Shown: positions 35,803-44,771, numbered from the stretch's first letter. The stretch: 64,000 bases of DNA from CAZLRH01 sp964562015 (GCA_964562015.1 CAZLRH010000010.1:62001-126000), one strand, 5' to 3'. Program-made: numbers and translations. The notes: generated from the letters alone by a model not told the origin.

Positions 35803-37392
35803 CTACACCCCGACTACCTGCAAGCCCAGGATGGCCTTATGGCTTTTGATTTCCTGGAGCGCGGCGTCGGACGGCCGGGTGTCCACTTCGTAAACCGCCA
35901 GCGCTTCCTCACGGCCTTCCGCGCGGCTGAGCGACATGTTGGCGATGTTCACGTTGTGCTTGCCCAAAACCGTCCCGAGCATGCCGACGATGCCGGGCAC
36001 GTCGCGGTTGCGCAAAATCAGGAGCGTGCCCTTCGGATTCACTTCGACGCTGTGCCCGAGCAGGCGCACGAGGCGCGGGCGCTGGGCGGTGCCGATGAGT
36101 GTGCCGGCCACGTCGTAAACCTTGCCCGCGGCGTCGAACGCCTCGACCTGGACGAGTTCGGTGTAGTCGGCGCTCTGCGATGACTTCGTGGTCTCGACGG
36201 TGATGCCGAGCTGCTGGATGCGCAGGGGCGCGTTGACATCGTTGATGGCCGCGCCGCTGATGCGCCGCAGGTAGCCGCGCTGGATGGCGCGGGTGAGCGG
36301 GTTCGCATCGAGTTCGCAAATTTTTCCAAAATAGGTGATGCGCAATTTCTCCACCTTGTCGGGTGCGACTTGCTGCAACACCGCGCCGAGGCAGTCGCCC
36401 AATTCCAGATACGGGCGCAACACGCCGAGCGTGCGGGCATCCACGGAAGGCATGTTGACAGCATTGCGGACGACGCCCCCGCGCAGCACTTCGGTGATGG
36501 CTTCGGCGACTTCGAGGCCGACACTTTCCTGGGCTTCCTTGGTCGAGGCGCCGAGGTGGGGCGTGAGCACGACGTTGGGCAGGCTGCGCAACGGGTGGTC
36601 GGCGGCGATGGGTTCTTCCTCAAACACGTCGAGCCCGGCGGTGGCGACCTTGCCTTCCTTCAGCGCCGCCAGCAACGCGCTCTCCTTGATGATGCCGCCG
36701 CGGGCACAGTTGAAAATACGCACGCCCTTTTTCATTTTCGCAAACGCGGCTTCGTCCACCATGTACTTGGTGTCGTCGGTCAGCGGCATGTGCACAGTGA
36801 TGTAATCGGCGTCGGTGAATATCTTGTCCTGGGTCACCATCTCGACGTTAAGGGCCTTGGCGCGAGCCTCGGTGAGGTACGGATCATACGCCAGCACGCG
36901 CATCCCGAAGGCTTGCGCGCGCTTCGACACTTCGGCGCCGATGCGGCCGAGGCCGAGCACGCCGAGGGTCTTTTGCATCAATTCGCTGCCCGAAAAGCTT
37001 TTCTTGTCCCACTGGCCGGCGCGCATCGAGGCCCCGGCCTGCACGATGGGGCGGGCGCCGCAGAGCATGTGCGTGAAGGTCAGTTCCGCCGTGGCGATGG
37101 TGTTGCCCGAGGGCGTGTTCATCACGATGACGCCCCGCTCGGTGGCGGCCTCAACATCGATATTATCCACTCCGACGCCCGCGCGGCCCACGACTTTGAC
37201 CAGCGGCGCCGCGGCAAAAACCTCGCGGGTGATTTTGGTTTCGGCGCGCACCACGATGGCGACGACGTCCTTCACCAGCGCCAGCACTTGCTCGGGCTTG
37301 GAGCCGTAGGCTTCAATGACTTCAAAGCCGGCTTGCTGCTTGAAATAGGCCACGCCCGAGGGCGAGATGCGGTCCGCGACGAGAATTTTCAT
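35803..37392 (-). CDS. serA: D-3-phosphoglycerate dehydrogenase
   Basis: SerA catalyses the first step of serine synthesis. The substrate domain (ILVADRISPSG) and the NAD-binding GLGRIGAEVSKRAQAFG are present, with catalytic residues in VGRAGVGVDNID, EEEPIAADHPL and TPHLGASTKEAQ. A C-terminal ACT domain (RDVPGIVGMLGTVLGKHNVNI) makes this the long 529-residue form with an intervening domain. ATG 37390-37392 is chosen; upstream in-frame sequence is not conserved. Feedback by serine through ACT is known for this class. Confidence 0.95.
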   Translation of the reverse strand: MKILVADRISPSGVAYFKQQAGFEVIEAYGSKPEQVLALVKDVVAIVVRAETKITREVFAAAPLVKVVGRAGVGVDNIDVEAATERGVIVMNTPSGNTIATAELTFTHMLCGARPIVQAGASMRAGQWDKKSFSGSELMQKTLGVLGLGRIGAEVSKRAQAFGMRVLAYDPYLTEARAKALNVEMVTQDKIFTDADYITVHMPLTDDTKYMVDEAAFAKMKKGVRIFNCARGGIIKESALLAALKEGKVATAGLDVFEEEPIAADHPLRSLPNVVLTPHLGASTKEAQESVGLEVAEAITEVLRGGVVRNAVNMPSVDARTLGVLRPYLELGDCLGAVLQQVAPDKVEKLRITYFGKICELDANPLTRAIQRGYLRRISGAAINDVNAPLRIQQLGITVETTKSSQSADYTELVQVEAFDAAGKVYDVAGTLIGTAQRPRLVRLLGHSVEVNPKGTLLILRNRDVPGIVGMLGTVLGKHNVNIANMSLSRAEGREEALAVYEVDTRPSDAALQEIKSHKAILGLQVVGV

Positions 37393-37590
37393 GAGGGCGA
37401 CGTGTGGTGACTCAGTGGAGAGAGTGGGCCCGCGGCTGCTTGCACAGTACGGGAAAAAGGCGGGATTAAACACGCTCAGTCCATAAAGGCAAGCGCGCGG
37501 GGAGGGCATCCGACTCGGGTCGGCCGGGTTAAGCCGCCGCGCCGCAAGGGGTTACGATGGCGCCGAGGGGGCGGCACGATTTTTTTGTGA

Positions 37591-37618
37591 TTGCACCGGC
37601 CCTGCAGGTGCCTATAAG
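37591..37618 (+). promoter_or_regulatory. predicted promoter of cytochrome-domain gene
   Basis: TTGCAC (37591-37596) and TATAAG (37613-37618) are spaced by 16 bp, about 40 nt upstream of ATG 37666. Confidence 0.45.
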
Positions 37619-37665
37619 TGCGACTGATTCCGGCACCCTTGCCGGACGGTTTGTTTTCCCACCCC

Positions 37666-38262
37666 ATGAATAAGTCCCTGTCTCTCTGGAGCGCCAGCCT
37701 CTTGGCCGGCCTCGTCCTTTCCTCTCCCGCGCTGATGGCGGCCGATGCTCCGGCCGCTCCGGCTGCCGCCAAACCGGCGGCGACCACGACCGCGACCACG
37801 TCCACCACCACGACCACAACGACGACGACGACCACGACTCCGGCGTTCAAACCGGATTTGTCGAAACTGCCGAAGGCTTCCGACAAGACCGGCCTCACGT
37901 GGGACAAGGACATCAAGGCGGTTTTGACGCCCTCCTGCTTTGGCTGCCACGGCGGCAACAACCCCGCGCGCCCGAGCAGCGGCTACAATATCACGACCCT
38001 CGCCGGCGCCATTGCCGGCGGCAATCTCGCCAAGCCCGACGCGAAGCCCGATGACAACCAGTTGAAGGGCCCGGCCATCGTGCCCGGTCATGCCGACCAA
38101 AGCCCCCTGCTGGTTTACGCCGGTGCCGGTGCGAAGTTGGTTCCGGTGGCCTTGATTATGCCTCCGCTCAACGCCCAGGCCAGCACGACGAATCCGCATC
38201 CGGCCCTCACCGCGGACCAGCTCTCGCTCGTCCGCGCATGGATTGACCAGGGCGCGAAGTAA
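37666..38262 (+). CDS. exported cytochrome c-like domain protein (PSCyt1 type)
   Basis: The 198-residue product has a signal peptide (MNKSLSLWSASLLAGLVLSS, cleavage after MAA). A Thr run (TTTTTTTTTT) then links to a single haem-binding motif, CFGCH in PSCFGCHGGNNP. The TWDKDIKAVLTPSCFGCH spacing and C-terminal LTADQLSLVRAWIDQGA match the planctomycete/verrucomicrobial cytochrome c-like domain. It is followed by a strong terminator, so it is probably monocistronic. The electron partner is unknown. Confidence 0.8.
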   Translation: MNKSLSLWSASLLAGLVLSSPALMAADAPAAPAAAKPAATTTATTSTTTTTTTTTTTTPAFKPDLSKLPKASDKTGLTWDKDIKAVLTPSCFGCHGGNNPARPSSGYNITTLAGAIAGGNLAKPDAKPDDNQLKGPAIVPGHADQSPLLVYAGAGAKLVPVALIMPPLNAQASTTNPHPALTADQLSLVRAWIDQGAK

Positions 38263-38303
38263 GCCGGATTCCTCCGGCTTTCGCCCGGAGTTGAATTTTT
38301 CAA

Positions 38304-38339
38304 ACAGGCGGAGCCCACCGGGTTCCGCCTGTTTTTTTT
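38304..38339 (+). terminator. terminator after cytochrome-domain gene
   Basis: The stem ACAGGCGGA with TCCGCCTGT, extended by GCCC/GGGT with a 3-nt ACC loop, is followed by eight T residues (38332-38339). Confidence 0.9.
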
Positions 38340-38426
38340 GTGCGGCGGGCGTTTTTCCCGCTTGAGCCGGAAACGCCAGCGCGGTAAGGTGCCGGTTCAC
38401 CGGGCTAGTCCCAACGCATTCCGACC

Positions 38427-38867
38427 ATGGGTTTTCGACGTCACCAACTGTTCACTGTCTCCGCGCTGGCGGCGTTTTTTCTGGTCGCGGCGGCCAGCGT
38501 CGTGTCGGCGGCCTCCCCGTACGAGGGCAATTACCGGGCGGGCGTGGCCTATGTGCGCACGCTGGTCGGCGGGTTTCCGCCCACGATCCGGCAAAAGGCC
38601 TTCATCTTCACGGCGCAGGTCCACGCGAACGGCACGTTCGATATTTTCGTTTCCGGCATGTCCTTGCAAGTTCAGCGCACTACGATGCGGATGGCGATTC
38701 AAGGCACCGTCAGCGACACCGGCAAGGTGCACATCACCAAGCCTCTCAACGTGGCGACGGGCGACGGGCAGATCACGGGCACCAGCCTGAATTTGAAATG
38801 CGTGTACATCCGCACGCCCCGCGTGGTGAATTATTACGACTTGCGGCTGAAGCGGCGGGGGAGCTGA
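38427..38867 (+). CDS. hypothetical exported protein
   Basis: The 146-residue product has a signal peptide (residues 1-29, ending VVSAA) and a beta-rich mature region with FDIFVSGMSLQVQ and MAIQGTVSDTGKVHI. It contains no known motif. No promoter or partner gene was recognised; it stands alone between the terminator at 38.3 kb and a non-coding region. Confidence 0.5.
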   Translation: MGFRRHQLFTVSALAAFFLVAAASVVSAASPYEGNYRAGVAYVRTLVGGFPPTIRQKAFIFTAQVHANGTFDIFVSGMSLQVQRTTMRMAIQGTVSDTGKVHITKPLNVATGDGQITGTSLNLKCVYIRTPRVVNYYDLRLKRRGS

Positions 38868-38908
38868 TTGAGAAAGGAAACGGTTCGGCCTAAGCCCTGC
38901 ACCGCCGA

Positions 38909-39160
38909 GCACGCGGAGACCGCAGAGAAGGTCTTACTCCTGCATTACTAGAATCCATCTCAAATTCAATTTTGGATGAGATTTTCCAGGGCCGTCGCAA
39001 GCGACGCCCCTACCGTCCAAAGGAGCCCGTCGTGAAAATCGTAGGGGCGCCGCTGGCGGCGGACCCTTTTGTCGAAATCGAGATAGATTCCTATCTGCGG
39101 TTTGCGTTTTCTCTCGGTCTTTTCCTTCGTGCCTTTCGCGATCTTCGCGGTCAAGTTTCC
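38909..39160. repeat. intergenic region with two classes of repeat-like sequence
   Basis: This gap of 352 bp between a + strand and a - strand gene holds no gene. At 38909-38930 and again near 39118-39152 are runs of short words recurring every 9-10 nt (e.g. ttcgtgcc, tttcgcgatc, ttcgcggtc). Between them (38991-39060) is a REP-like imperfect inverted repeat with ccgtcgcaagcgacgcccc and a matching taggggcgccgctggcggcg, which share the CCCTAC/GTAGGG end seen at 42.1 and 48.4 kb. Confidence 0.5.
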
Positions 39161-39219
39161 TTCTGGTTTTTTACGAATGGGGAAATGCCTTTTGCGGGAA
39201 AAAAAGGCCAAGGCGGGAG

Positions 39220-39708
39220 TTAAGTTGCGGGCGCTGCGCCAACTGATCCTGCGCGTTTTGTCTCCAGAAATTTGCGCAGCGCGCGCAGGCGCTTGCCCGT
39301 CTCCCAGCGAAAAATCCAAGCCATCAGCGGATGAAGCAAAAACCGCAGCCAGCGAGGCCGGGACTGGAAAGTGAATCGATAGGTAATCGACGATTCGGTT
39401 GGCGAGAGATCTTCGTGGCGAATGGAAGCGGCGAAGCTTTCGAAAAAGAGCGGGCGATTCAACATTTGCACGGCGGCGAGCAGGGGCGGATGAAACGCCA
39501 CGTACTTGGTGCGGAGGGCCAATCCGCCCAAATGCCACTTGCCCGCGCAAACCGAGATGGCGCCGAGGGCCGCCTGCGGATATGCGGGCTCCAAGTGGGC
39601 GGCCCGCAACAACGTATCCCATTCGAGCCGGCGCGGGTAATCGTGCAGCAACGCAAAAACGTCGGCGCTGGAAGCCGGAATGCGTTCGCTGAGGGTGCCG
39701 GTGGGCAT
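39220..39708 (-). CDS. SRPBCC-family (START-like) protein
   Basis: The 162-residue product begins GTLSERIPASSADVFALLHD then YPRRLEWDTL, the start of the helix-grip fold with a hydrophobic cavity found in polyketide cyclase/dehydrase and START-like proteins. RHEDLSPTESSITYRFTFQ is a typical central strand pair. The ligand is unknown. ATG 39706-39708 is preferred over TTG 39750. It follows the SGNH-like gene closely and is probably cotranscribed. Confidence 0.7.
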   Translation of the reverse strand: MPTGTLSERIPASSADVFALLHDYPRRLEWDTLLRAAHLEPAYPQAALGAISVCAGKWHLGGLALRTKYVAFHPPLLAAVQMLNRPLFFESFAASIRHEDLSPTESSITYRFTFQSRPRWLRFLLHPLMAWIFRWETGKRLRALRKFLETKRAGSVGAAPAT

Positions 39709-39752
39709 GAAAAATGAGAATAAAGACCGAATTATTTTACGCGCCGTCAAGG

Positions 39753-40742
39753 CTAGGGCGAGGGGCCGGGGCTAGTGGTGGTGGTCGTGAGGGACTGCAC
39801 GTACGCCTTCACCGCCACGTCCATGCCGCGGGGAGTCCAGTGGCCGTCGGTTTTCCAATATAACCCGGCGGGGTCGGCTTCGCGGTCAAAAATTTCGCGC
39901 AGGTCGAGGACGCGGATGCCGCGCGCGGTGGCTTCCTTCTTGAGCACATCGTAACAAACCGTTTCGTAGATGGAGGAATGGTTCCGGGCGACGATGTACT
40001 GCTTGCTCGGGATGAGCATCAGGGTGAAGTCCGCGTGATTGGTCAGGCACAGGGTATTGGCCGTTACGATGCATTGCAGGACGTCCGCCATTTCCTCGCC
40101 GACGAGCGCGGATTCGCTTTTCCGCGGGGGCGTGATGGCCGGCCCGCACCAGGTGCCGCTGTGGTAGGCAAACCAGTCCAGCCCGGAGGCCTTCCACTCG
40201 CGAAAATCCCCGGTTTCCTGAAAGTCATTTTCATAAACGCCGTAGAGAATGTGTTGCGGGTGCAGCGGGAGCGCATAGCGCGTGAGGATGGCATTGTACT
40301 GCGGCGGACATTGCCGCTGCATCGCGAGGCTGTAGTAGAATTGCCCGTGTTTTTTGAAGAAGGCATAAAATACGCCGGCCGCCTCGTGCATGAACGAATC
40401 GCCCAGGCCGATGAATTCCGGCGTGGCGGTGGCCAGTTGCGTGATGGCCGCCGGATCGTTTTTAAAGCCATTCGGATCGGTGACGATGGGCTCGATGGCG
40501 ACGCCTTCCGTCTTTACATCGAGCCACCAATCCTCGGCGGGAAAAGTGACGTTGAGATTCTTCTTCCAGAGAAAGCCGATATCGTCGTTCAATTCCAGGT
40601 ACGGCTGCTGGGCCAGGAATTTGTGCACGCGCAGGTCGTCCACGGCGCGGGCGTGGTAATGCGCATAGAGAAAATAAATCCCGAGCGGCACGGCGATGGC
40701 CGTGAGGGAGAGCAGGGCCCGTTTAAACACAAGCGAACGCAT
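39753..40742 (-). CDS. SGNH-like (AlgX/DltD-like) membrane-anchored protein
   Basis: The 329-residue product has one N-terminal membrane helix and a periplasmic domain with GLGDSFMHE (nucleophile Ser), a mid block, and KTDGHWTPRGMDV (Asp and His) near the end, the arrangement of the SGNH-like acetyltransferase family of AlgX and related O-acetylation proteins. Such proteins add or transfer acetyl groups to polysaccharides. ATG 40740-40742 is chosen, because it begins just before the membrane helix. It is flanked by two exported/membrane genes on the same strand. Confidence 0.75.
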   Translation of the reverse strand: MRSLVFKRALLSLTAIAVPLGIYFLYAHYHARAVDDLRVHKFLAQQPYLELNDDIGFLWKKNLNVTFPAEDWWLDVKTEGVAIEPIVTDPNGFKNDPAAITQLATATPEFIGLGDSFMHEAAGVFYAFFKKHGQFYYSLAMQRQCPPQYNAILTRYALPLHPQHILYGVYENDFQETGDFREWKASGLDWFAYHSGTWCGPAITPPRKSESALVGEEMADVLQCIVTANTLCLTNHADFTLMLIPSKQYIVARNHSSIYETVCYDVLKKEATARGIRVLDLREIFDREADPAGLYWKTDGHWTPRGMDVAVKAYVQSLTTTTTSPGPSP

Positions 40743-40869
40743 GGGAGGAGCGGGGCGAATTCCCCGGGGGCTGAAGGCGTGCCACTCAACGCCAATCCCG
40801 CGAATGAGTCGAGCCGATTGCGGGTCCGGCAAGGAGCGACCAGCCTCCACCGCAGTTCCCGCGAATGGG

Positions 40870-42048
40870 TTACGGGCCAACCGGCCGGATGGAGGAGGGC
40901 GAGGTGGAAATCGGCGCGTAAAAATCCACAGCCTGGTTTTCCAGCAAGATCATGGTGGCCGAGACGGCATGACCAAAGTGGTCTGTCACATCGATAGTCA
41001 GCGTCGTGCCCGGCGGCGGGCGTGTTCCGGCAAAGACCGAAAGTTGACCGCGACTTTGGACGGACGGGCCGGAGGTATTGGGTGCGGCCTCCAGCCAAAT
41101 CCCGGCCAGAAAGGCGTCGCCGTCATAAATCTGGGGCTCGTGGAGAGTGCTGAATTTTACGACGTAGTGGTAGGGCGGCCAGCCGTTCAGCATTTGCAGG
41201 AAGATGCCGTACGGCACGTCGCGGCGCACGGTCTCCTGACCGCGCGCATTGATGGGCTGAATGCCGCCGCCGCCGCCACCAAAGTTGCCCGTCTCGATAC
41301 CTAACGAAATGCCCACGGGCTCGGGCTTGTCCGAGATCTGCTTTGCCAGCATCGACTTTGTTTCCTCCGGCGGCGCATGCACCCATTGGCCGGAGGCCAA
41401 TAGCTGGTCCACCGCGGCTTGAAGGATGGCAGGACTGGCGGGGTGGTAGCGGCGCGTGGTCCAACGCATCTGGCTAAGGCAGTAGGCCAGGTAGTTTTCT
41501 CCGGAGTCGCGCCGGCCGCCCCCAGTCATTCCCATCATTCCGTCGTTGGTGGGAAAGGAAAAATAAAAGGGAACGTCATTCACAAGGGTAAGGATTTCCG
41601 GCGCGTAGTCGGTGACCTGCTTACTGATCGAGGCGCCGTTCGCATCCCGTCCAAAGAAAAATGCGTCTGAGCTGAAAATAGGATTCCGAAAGGTTCCTCC
41701 TTCCGGAGCCTCAAAAAGCATCCGACAGAGTAGGATGATGTCCTCGCCTGGATACAGATGCTGCGAAGATTCTGCCGCGCGGGCACGCATTTGCGCGAGG
41801 GCTTGCTCGCGCGGCATGGCTTGCAGGGCGGCGGCGGCTTCCAAATAGGCTTCGGAACGAAAGTTGGCTCCCGTGCCGAGGTGGCTGAAGTCAACCTGCG
41901 GGGCTGGCGGAGCGGCCGAAGCCGAAGATGCAGCGAGCGCGGCCGGCTGGTCGAGTGCAGGAGGCGCTTCCACTGCGAATACCGCAAGTTGGCTCGCTAC
42001 GAAAAAAGCGGCCAGCAACCACCGCCAAAAAAGAAAAAATGGTTTCAC
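40870..42048 (-). CDS. hypothetical exported protein
   Basis: The 392-residue product has an N-terminal signal (GTG start; FFLFWRWLLAAFFVASQLA) and a mature region with mixed strands and helices. The region GNFGGGGGGIQPIN is Gly-rich, and the C-terminus ends in a Pro/Ser tail. No family was recognised. It is the first gene of a probable three-gene run with the SGNH-like and SRPBCC-like genes. Confidence 0.5.
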   Translation of the reverse strand: MKPFFLFWRWLLAAFFVASQLAVFAVEAPPALDQPAALAASSASAAPPAPQVDFSHLGTGANFRSEAYLEAAAALQAMPREQALAQMRARAAESSQHLYPGEDIILLCRMLFEAPEGGTFRNPIFSSDAFFFGRDANGASISKQVTDYAPEILTLVNDVPFYFSFPTNDGMMGMTGGGRRDSGENYLAYCLSQMRWTTRRYHPASPAILQAAVDQLLASGQWVHAPPEETKSMLAKQISDKPEPVGISLGIETGNFGGGGGGIQPINARGQETVRRDVPYGIFLQMLNGWPPYHYVVKFSTLHEPQIYDGDAFLAGIWLEAAPNTSGPSVQSRGQLSVFAGTRPPPGTTLTIDVTDHFGHAVSATMILLENQAVDFYAPISTSPSSIRPVGP

Positions 42049-42143
42049 GAGCCAAGTCGGGGTGACTTTCCCAAACTATACCATTCGACCTTAAGAGTCA
42101 ATGGGCCGTAGGTTGAGGCAATTGTACAGTTTACTCACTTGGC

Positions 42144-42207
42144 GTAGGGACGTTTCTCTGAAACCCCGGTGACTATCGGGACGGACGCCTCGGAGAGGCG
42201 TCCCTAC
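42144..42207. repeat. REP-like nested hairpin
   Basis: GTAGGGACG (42144-42152) pairs with CGTCCCTAC (42199-42207) around an inner perfect 9-bp stem GGACGCCTC (42183-42191) with GAGGCGTCC (42195-42203). It ends 3 bp before ruvB ends and shares the CCCTAC/GTAGGG end with the elements near 39.0 and 48.4 kb. Confidence 0.65.
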
Positions 42208-42210
42208 CTC

Positions 42211-43293
42211 TCACAACAATTCTCCTTGCGGGCCGGTGCCGGCCTGTGGCGTGAGACCGATGACTTGCCAGCCTTTCGGCGTGAGGACGCGGCCTTGGGC
42301 CGTGCGCTGGAGGTAGCCTTCTTGAATCAAAAACGGCTCGTGCATTTCCTCGAGGGTGTGTTCCTCTTCGCCGACGGCGACGGCGATGGTGTTCAGGCCC
42401 ACGGGCCCGCCGCGGTAATTGTCGGCCATGACGCGCAGGACGCGTTTGTCCATTTCATCGAGGCCATGGCGGTCGATCTCGAGCAATTCGAGGGCCGCGG
42501 CGGCGACGGCGCGGGTGATGCGGCCGTCCGCGCGCTGCTGGGCAAAGTCGCGCACGAAGTGGATCAAATTATTCGCGATGCGGGGCGTGCCGCGCGCGCG
42601 CGTGGCGATTTCGTGCGCGCCGTCGTCCTCGACTTTCACCTTCAGCAGGCGGCAACTGCGGCGGACGATGGAGAGGAGTTCGTCGCGGGTGTAATAATCG
42701 AGGCGGGTTTGCAGCGTGAAGCGGCTGCGCAGGGGCGCGGTGAGCAAACCAGTGCGAGTGGTGGCGCCGACGAGGGTGAAGCGCGGAATCGAAAGGCGCA
42801 CGCTGCGGGCGTTGGGGCCCTGATCGATCATGATGTCGATGCGGTAGTCCTCCATCGCCGAGTACAGGTATTCCTCGACGGCTTTGCCCAGGCGGTGAAT
42901 TTCGTCGATAAAAAGAATGTCGCCCGTTTCGAGATTGGTGAGCAGGCCCGCGAGGTCGCCGGCTTTTTCAATGACCGGGCCGGAGGTGATGCGGACCTTG
43001 GAATTCATTTCCTGGCCGAGGATGAAGGCGAGGGTAGTCTTGCCGAGGCCGGGCGGGCCGGAGAGCAAAACGTGGTTCAGCGCCTCGCCGCGGCTGCGCG
43101 CCGCGCCGACCATGACGCGCAGGCGCTCGACGGTTTTGCGCTGGCCGGTGAAGTCCTCAAACGACGGCGGGCGCAGGGCGGCCTCGGCGGCGGCGTTGGC
43201 GCCGGCGGGCGGCTGGTTGAACTGGTCTTGCAGGACGGAAACGCCCTTGGCAGTCGAGGGGCGCGCGGGGGCGCTGGCGGGTTGGTCGCTCAT
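42211..43293 (-). CDS. ruvB: Holliday junction branch migration ATPase RuvB
   Basis: RuvB hexamers drive branch migration with RuvA. Walker A GPPGLGKTT is at residues 79-87, Walker B DILFIDEIHR at about 126-134, and the arginine-finger region TRTGLLTAPLRSRF follows. SYLY-type sensor and the winged helix at the C-terminus (RTAQGRVLTPKGW) match. The first 40 residues are Pro/Ala-rich and longer than usual, giving 360 residues. No ruvA or ruvC gene is adjacent. Confidence 0.95.
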   Translation of the reverse strand: MSDQPASAPARPSTAKGVSVLQDQFNQPPAGANAAAEAALRPPSFEDFTGQRKTVERLRVMVGAARSRGEALNHVLLSGPPGLGKTTLAFILGQEMNSKVRITSGPVIEKAGDLAGLLTNLETGDILFIDEIHRLGKAVEEYLYSAMEDYRIDIMIDQGPNARSVRLSIPRFTLVGATTRTGLLTAPLRSRFTLQTRLDYYTRDELLSIVRRSCRLLKVKVEDDGAHEIATRARGTPRIANNLIHFVRDFAQQRADGRITRAVAAAALELLEIDRHGLDEMDKRVLRVMADNYRGGPVGLNTIAVAVGEEEHTLEEMHEPFLIQEGYLQRTAQGRVLTPKGWQVIGLTPQAGTGPQGELL

Positions 43294-43391
43294 GCGTCAG
43301 CGGGACTTTAGTCTTTCCGCCGACGCCGCCAAGAAGCAAACGCGGGGAGGGCGCGATTGACTCACGCACGTCGGCGGCGTAAAGAGTTAGT

Positions 43392-44213
43392 GTGCCTGCG
43401 CGCCCGCTTTCCGTCACCCTCAAGTCCGCCGTGAAAAGCGGTTTGTCGGCGGTTTTTCCGCGGTGGGCCACCGGTTTTTTTTCGGCGCGGGCGCGGGCCC
43501 ATGCCCAGGCCGTGCTCGCGGGCCTGGGTTGCGTGGCGCTCAATCAAAAACTGCTGAAACAATTCGGCTCACGCGTGCGCCAAGGGCCGTTTGCGGGACT
43601 CGTACTTTCGCCTTTAACTCATCAGGAACACCTCGGCCCGTATTTGCTCGGGACCTACGAGCAGGAATTGCATCCCGTGTGGGGCAGCCTGCGGGGCAAA
43701 AAGTTTGGCCAATTGCTCGATGTGGGTTCGAAGTTTGGCTACTATGCGGTGGGCTTGGCGCAAAAATTTCCGCAGGCCGAGGTGGTGGCCTTCGACCCCG
43801 ATCCGTGGGCCCGCCGCGCCGTCCGCGAAATGGCCGCCGCCAACGGAGTGGCGAATGTGGCCGTCGCGGATTTTTGCGACCTCACGTGGCTCCGGAGAAA
43901 TTTGCGCCCCGGCGCCTTTATTTTGAGTGATTGCGAAGGCTATGAAGCCGTCCTTTTCAGTGAACCGGGGATTCCGGCGCTGGCGTCGGCGACGATGGTG
44001 ATCGAGTTGCATGAACAATTCAGTCCCGGTGTCACGCGGCAATTGCAGGAAAACTTTTCGGCGACGCACCAAATCACGGTGATTGAGGCGCGGCCCGGGC
44101 TGCCCGCGCTGCCGCCGGAGTGCACCACGCTCAACGAGGGCGAGCGCGGTTTGGCGACGAACGAATTTCGCACCGGCGCGCAGGCGTGGCTTTGGTTGGG
44201 GCCGCGAGGGTGA
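43392..44213 (+). CDS. SAM-dependent methyltransferase, FkbM-like
   Basis: The 273-residue product (GTG start) has the SAM-binding motif LLDVGSKFGYYAVGLAQKF around residues 108-126, and AEVVAFDPDPWARRA for the acidic second motif. SDCEGYEAVLFSE matches the FkbM-type post-II region, where a conserved DCEGxE sits. The substrate (often a sugar or a small molecule hydroxyl) is not predictable. It is divergent from ruvB, and its leader has no Shine-Dalgarno site. Confidence 0.75.
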   Translation: MPARPLSVTLKSAVKSGLSAVFPRWATGFFSARARAHAQAVLAGLGCVALNQKLLKQFGSRVRQGPFAGLVLSPLTHQEHLGPYLLGTYEQELHPVWGSLRGKKFGQLLDVGSKFGYYAVGLAQKFPQAEVVAFDPDPWARRAVREMAAANGVANVAVADFCDLTWLRRNLRPGAFILSDCEGYEAVLFSEPGIPALASATMVIELHEQFSPGVTRQLQENFSATHQITVIEARPGLPALPPECTTLNEGERGLATNEFRTGAQAWLWLGPRG

Positions 44214-44228
44214 GAAACCGGAGGGTGT

Positions 44229-44256
44229 TTGAAACTGGATGGGAAAAGCCTATTAT
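44229..44256 (+). promoter_or_regulatory. promoter of ParD/ParE-type pair
   Basis: TTGAAA (44229-44234) and TATTAT (44251-44256) are spaced by 16 bp. A 10-bp palindrome TTTAATTAAA at 44262-44271 overlaps the predicted start and could be the operator. The leader to ATG 44291 is about 28 nt. Confidence 0.55.
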
Positions 44257-44290
44257 TGCTTTTTAATTAAATGACGCCTAAGTTCAATCC

Positions 44291-44488
44291 ATGACCGACA
44301 AGCAAACTGTCGCGGAGGTTTTAAGCCGGTTGCCGGAGGACGTTTCAATTGGGCAAATCTCCGAGGAAATCCGTCTCATGGCGGCGGTGCAACGCGGGCG
44401 CGAGGATGTCGCTGCCGGGCGGATTAAAACGCACGCTGAAGTTAGTGAATTGCTGCAATCGTGGTCCCGGCAATGGAGTGCAAAGTAA
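44291..44488 (+). CDS. antitoxin of ParE-type pair
   Basis: The 65-residue product (SIGQISEEIRLMAAVQRGRE) has an N-terminal helix-turn-helix-like part and the C-terminal AGRIKTHAEVSELLQSW, in which "GxxxxH(A/E)EV" is a common ending of ParD-type antitoxins (a helix that packs on the toxin). It overlaps the toxin gene by 16 nt. Confidence 0.75.
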   Translation: MTDKQTVAEVLSRLPEDVSIGQISEEIRLMAAVQRGREDVAAGRIKTHAEVSELLQSWSRQWSAK

Positions 44489-44769
44489 TTTGGTCCGAAG
44501 CGGCCCTGGCGGACCTGCACGACCTTTGTGCTTACATAGCCCAGGACAATCCCGCGGCGGCCTTGCGCATGGGTGGGCGGCTCCTTGAGCAGATTGGTCT
44601 ACTGACTTCAGCTCCTTTGCTTGGCCCATTATACGATGGAGGGACCGACGTCAGTTTGCGGATTCTTGTTTGTCGGCCGTATCGCATTTTCTACCAAGTA
44701 AACGAGGGGCAACACACGGTTGAGATCCTGCACCTCTGGCATGGAGCCCGTGAGGAACCTAAATTCTAA
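44473..44769 (+). CDS. ParE/RelE-family toxin
   Basis: The 98-residue product begins MECKVIWSEAALADLHDLCA, the ParE/RelE fold, and ends with LRILVCRPYRIFYQVNEGQH and VEILHLWHGAREEPKF, the core RIxYxxx...ILxVxHxxR pattern. ParE toxins poison gyrase, and RelE types cut mRNA; here the ending is closer to ParE. ATG 44473 is preferred over GTG 44461. It overlaps the antitoxin gene. Confidence 0.85.
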   Translation: MECKVIWSEAALADLHDLCAYIAQDNPAAALRMGGRLLEQIGLLTSAPLLGPLYDGGTDVSLRILVCRPYRIFYQVNEGQHTVEILHLWHGAREEPKF

Positions 44770-44771
44770 AT

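Noticed and set aside
37780..37850. accacgac tandem repeat as a possible regulatory array
   Set aside because: It encodes a Thr run in the linker of the cytochrome-domain protein.
41270..41290. Gly-rich stretch in the exported protein read as a Walker A loop
   Set aside because: The sequence GNFGGGGGGIQ lacks the GK(S/T) residues.
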